From NCBI GenBank assembly GCA_900556205.1, contig USNX01000084.1:1-6189 (forward strand): a DNA stretch of 6,189 nt, written 5' to 3'. Source of the stretch: an uncultured Collinsella sp. Lineage in GTDB: Bacteria; Actinomycetota; Coriobacteriia; Coriobacteriales; Coriobacteriaceae. A program made the position numbers and the translations under genes. How positions within the stretch are numbered: position 1 is the stretch's first letter; each line of letters opens with the position of its first letter. Of this stretch, positions 5,129-6,189 are shown piece after piece. Below the pieces are notes generated by a model that had not been told where the DNA came from, did no database searches, and was given only the letters and a program-made list of their open reading frames with translations.

Positions 5129-6189
5129 TTAGAGCTGGCCTGCGTCCTCGAGGAGAGCGTCCCAGATGGCGAGGGCGGCGGCTGCTTCGGCTACGGGGAC
5201 GGCCCGGGGGACGATGCAGGGATCGTGACGGCCGTGGACCGAGAGCTCGGCATTTTCCATGGCGTCCATGTCTACGGTCTGCTGCTCGCGGCCAATCGAG
5301 GGCGTCGGCTTTACGGCCATGCGCCACATGACGGGCGCTCCGGTCGAAATACCGCCCAGGATGCCGCCGGCGTTATTGGATTCGACCTCGATCTTTCCGG
5401 TCTCGGCGTCGATGCGATACGGATCGTTGTTCTCGCTGCCGCGCATGGCGGCCACGGCAAAGCCCATGCCAAACTCCACGCCCTTTACGGCGGGAATGCT
5501 AAACGCGATTTGCGCGATGCGGTTCTCGATGCCGTCGAACATGGGGTCGCCGATGCCCGTGGGAAGCCCGTAAATGCCGCACTCCACGATGCCGCCGATG
5601 CTGTCGAGCTCGTCGCGCGCGGCCAGAATCTCCTCGCGCATGCGGCCGGCTGCGGCGGCGTCAATGCACGGCAGATCGTTCGTAAGGATCGCCTTGCGGT
5701 CGGCCTCGCGATAGACCATATCGTCCATCGGCAGGTCGGAGATGCCGCCGATCTGCGCGACGTGCGCCATGACCTGAATGCCGCGTGCCTCGAGTGCCTG
5801 CAGCGCAATGCCGCCGGCGATGCACAAGGGTGCCGTTAGGCGGCCGGAGAAATGCCCGCCACCAGCGACATCGTGCATGTTGTGATACTTCACGCGCGCA
5901 GGGAAGTCCGCGTGTCCGGGACGGGGCTTGCGGCGCAGCTCGGAGTAATCCTTGGAGCGCGTGTTGGTGTTCTCGATAATCGCTGCAATGGGCGCTCCGG
6001 TGGTATGTCCATCGACAATACCGGCGATGATGTGGGCGGCGTCGGCCTCGCGGCGTTTGGTCGCGGTCTCGTCGCGACCGGGGGCGCGACGGTCGAGGAA
6101 GGCCTGCAGCTTCTCCTGGTCCACGGCGATGCCCGCCGGGATGCCATCGAGCGAGCAGCCGATAGCGGGGGAGTGCGATTGGCCGAAGA
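5129..6189 (-). CDS. aroC: Chorismate synthase, 5' end cut by window edge
   Basis: The enzyme makes chorismate from 5-enolpyruvylshikimate 3-phosphate (step 7) and needs reduced FMN. The frame is open to the right edge: the first full codons give FGQSHSPAIG, the usual chorismate synthase N-terminus with its catalytic His, so only about five to ten residues are missing and the GTG at 6124 is internal. Numbering from that Phe, 352 residues are visible. Landmarks are RRAPGRDETATKRREAD (33-49), TNTRSKDY (74-81), RPGHADFPARVKY (89-101) with the second conserved His at 92, GGGHFSGRLTA (109-119, the variant seen in clostridia instead of RxSARETA), the SNNAGGILGG region, and the C-terminal GRHDPCIVPRAVPVAEA. 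It is the first operon gene visible; pheA follows after 40 bases. Confidence 0.97.
   Translation of the reverse strand, partial: FGQSHSPAIGCSLDGIPAGIAVDQEKLQAFLDRRAPGRDETATKRREADAAHIIAGIVDGHTTGAPIAAIIENTNTRSKDYSELRRKPRPGHADFPARVKYHNMHDVAGGGHFSGRLTAPLCIAGGIALQALEARGIQVMAHVAQIGGISDLPMDDMVYREADRKAILTNDLPCIDAAAAGRMREEILAARDELDSIGGIVECGIYGLPTGIGDPMFDGIENRIAQIAFSIPAVKGVEFGMGFAVAAMRGSENNDPYRIDAETGKIEVESNNAGGILGGISTGAPVMWRMAVKPTPSIGREQQTVDMDAMENAELSVHGRHDPCIVPRAVPVAEAAAALAIWDALLEDAGQL

Noticed and set aside
2848..5839. Several long + strand open frames (258, 417 and 303 codons) opposite aroE-aroK, pheA and aroC
   Set aside because: They are mirror frames of GC-rich codons; the products are low-complexity His/Val/Ala/Gly-rich chains with no domain, while the - strand genes show full motif sets.
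6122..6124. GTG as the start of aroC
   Set aside because: The frame continues upstream with FGQSHSPAIG, a conserved part of chorismate synthase, to the window edge.

Overview
The window looks like a chromosomal segment from a moderately high-GC Gram-positive gut anaerobe. A Coriobacteriia genome of the Collinsella type is my best guess. This rests on hand-counted GC (about 60-68% in sampled gene lines), strong Shine-Dalgarno sites, clostridia-like variants of the aromatic enzymes and a DUF4869-type protein. It is recognition, not a database match.

Layout: two transcription units converge. On the + strand, bases 1-1271 hold the end of a two-gene ABC exporter of the polysaccharide/teichoic-acid type: a permease cut by the left edge, then its ATPase. 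A tRNA-Arg(UCU) with an encoded CCA end (1326-1402) follows, closed by a strong intrinsic terminator (1412-1444). On the - strand, read from the right edge leftwards, is an aromatic amino acid operon: aroC (chorismate synthase, 5' end outside the window), pheA (chorismate mutase/prephenate dehydratase with ACT domain), a fused aroE-aroK gene (shikimate dehydrogenase plus shikimate kinase in one chain) and aroQ (type II dehydroquinate dehydratase). It ends at a 12-bp-stem terminator at 2111-2140. Directly beyond that, with its own -10 box, is a lone - strand gene of unknown function (1591-2058, DUF4869-like), less GC-rich than its neighbours. The convergent gap 1445-1590 shows no gene I can support.

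The operon covers shikimate-pathway steps 3 (AroQ), 4 and 5 (AroE-AroK) and 7 (AroC), then takes chorismate to phenylpyruvate through PheA. Steps 1, 2 and 6 and the tyrosine and tryptophan branches are not in view. The ACT domain of PheA implies phenylalanine feedback. I saw no leader peptide, T-box or other RNA regulator inside the window, but the operon's 5' end is not included.

The items most worth a second look are the aroE-aroK fusion, the perfect 16-bp palindrome with a GGGGACAGGCACC core wedged between aroE-aroK and aroQ (REP/REPIN-like), the DUF4869-like orphan beside the tRNA, and an Asn-to-Ala change in the AroQ active-site HIS(N) motif. I did not find convincing evidence of a wholly new multi-gene system.
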